Positions 13,592 to 14,424 of a DNA stretch of 14,424 nt are shown here, piece after piece. Below the pieces are notes generated by a model, which saw only the letters and a list, made by a program, of their open reading frames with translations, was not told where the DNA came from and did not search any database. The stretch's first letter is position 1. Every line of letters starts with the position of its first letter. A program made the position numbers and the translations under genes. The stretch is from Thermotogaceae bacterium (GTDB lineage Bacteria > Thermotogota > Thermotogae > B21-G9 > HyVt-16): NCBI GenBank assembly GCA_011043375.1, contig DQYP01000091.1, positions 1-14,424 of the forward strand. The letters run 5' to 3'.

Positions 13592-14424
13592 TTATCTCCT
13601 TATGTTGACAAGTTCATTCAATATCTGGTCAGCTGTTGTTATAACTCTTGCGTTAGCTTGAAAGCCCCTTTGAGCTATTATCATCTTCGTGAACTCCTCC
13701 GCAAGGTCAACGTTGGACATTTCCAGAGCTCCCGGAATTATAGTCCCTCTTCCGCCACTACCAGGTGCTCCAATGAGTGGAAGCCCACTGTTAGGAGATT
13801 GTGTGTACAGTGAGTTGCCTATTTCTTGAAGTCCTGCTGGGTTGTTGAAAACAGCAAGGGCTATTTTCCCTAATACATCCGTCAATCCATTGGAGAACGT
13901 CCCAATTATCTCACCATTCTCGTTTATGGCGAAAGATTGTAGGGAACCTTCTGCATTACCGTTTTGATAGTTTACAACCGCCGAAAATGGTGATGCATAC
14001 TGTGTTAAAGCCGTAAAATCTATATCTATTCCAACCTTTCCATCTCCGTTGTGTGAAGCATCGAACTCTATTCTTTTGAGCTCTGTGGAGTTATCGACCA
14101 AGAGATTACCTGCTGCATCGTTGTATATTCCCCACAAAGAACTTATCCTTCCAGAGGTGTCAAAATCCAACAATCCACCAGTGTAAGCTTCACCAGTGGT
14201 GGTGGTTGGACTACCATTTGCGTTCACATAACTTATCGTTTCTCCAGAATCTGTGTATGCTTTCCACGTCCAGGCGTTGTTAAAATCTATGGTGTTATCA
14301 CCGTCGAAATCATATCTTCCAAGTCTAACAAATTCGATATACAAATTGTATGGTCTCCCAAGGGAATCGTAAATCTGAACGGATGTGACGTAATTTGGAG
14401 AAGTGTACTCAGGGACGACGAAAT
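13592..14424 (-). CDS. flgE: Flagellar hook protein FlgE, C-terminal part (5' end outside window)
   Basis: FlgE builds the flexible hook joining the filament to the basal body. The frame stays open to the right edge, so the TTG at 14344 is internal. About 276 C-terminal residues are present. Near the edge is the hook element SVQIYDSLGRPYNL, followed by a variable outer domain, and the chain ends with the conserved FlgE/FlgG terminus: EMSNVDLAEEFTKMIIAQRG, then FQANARVITTADQILNELV and NIRR. The outer domain contains an acidic DFDGDNTIDF loop (14276-14311) and a second NGDGKVGID stretch (14024-14062), both of which look like calcium-binding loops. It is the first gene in the window of the flagellar run; flbD follows after 22 bases. 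Confidence 0.95.
   Translation of the reverse strand, partial: FVVPEYTSPNYVTSVQIYDSLGRPYNLYIEFVRLGRYDFDGDNTIDFNNAWTWKAYTDSGETISYVNANGSPTTTTGEAYTGGLLDFDTSGRISSLWGIYNDAAGNLLVDNSTELKRIEFDASHNGDGKVGIDIDFTALTQYASPFSAVVNYQNGNAEGSLQSFAINENGEIIGTFSNGLTDVLGKIALAVFNNPAGLQEIGNSLYTQSPNSGLPLIGAPGSGGRGTIIPGALEMSNVDLAEEFTKMIIAQRGFQANARVITTADQILNELVNIRR

Noticed and set aside
14342..14344. TTG at 14344 as the start of flgE
   Set aside because: Hook-protein sequence (IYDSLGRPYN) continues upstream to the window edge in the same frame.

Overview
The window looks like chromosomal DNA from a member of the Thermotogota, most likely the Thermotoga/Pseudothermotoga group. The reasons are an AT-rich, very compact gene layout, arginine codons that are mostly AGA/AGG with frequent ATA for isoleucine, a diderm outer-membrane assembly protein (BamA), an MreB close to the T. 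maritima type, and a flagellar block running flgE-flbD-motA-motB-fliL-fliM-fliY. The genus is inferred from gene content and remembered family features; no search was run. Nearly all of the window is coding: the longest gap is about 100 bases. I see no RNA genes, insertion sequences, CRISPR arrays or attachment sites.

Region 1 (1-5951, + strand) is an envelope and cell-shape operon: the 3' part of bamA (outer-membrane beta-barrel insertion), a divergent mreB, mreC, mreD and the elongation transpeptidase PBP2 (mrdA). Genes are packed end to end. mreB/mreC and mreC/mreD share a TGATG stop-start junction, and mreD/mrdA overlap by 22 bases. The layout joins outer-membrane biogenesis to the machinery for lateral wall growth.

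Region 2 (about 5956-8926, + strand) starts with a good -10 box overlapped by an imperfect inverted repeat. It then carries a radical SAM enzyme with a twitch-type auxiliary cluster motif, a TetR-family regulator and a secreted, probably outer-membrane beta-barrel protein of unknown function. The three genes sit about 21 bases apart and look like one self-regulated unit. This is the best candidate in the window for an undescribed system. A strong 13-bp hairpin lies inside the third gene.

Region 3 (8941-14424, - strand) is the downstream part of a flagellar operon. In transcription order it has the hook protein FlgE (C-terminal 276 residues), FlbD, stator subunits MotA and MotB, FliL, and the switch proteins FliM and FliY. 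FliY carries a CheC-type phosphatase domain with two intact active sites. Five of the six complete genes appear to start with TTG or GTG, each behind a good Shine-Dalgarno sequence. MotB has an unusual coiled-coil insertion in its peptidoglycan-binding domain. The flagellar block and region 2 converge with only 14 bases between stop codons and no visible terminator.
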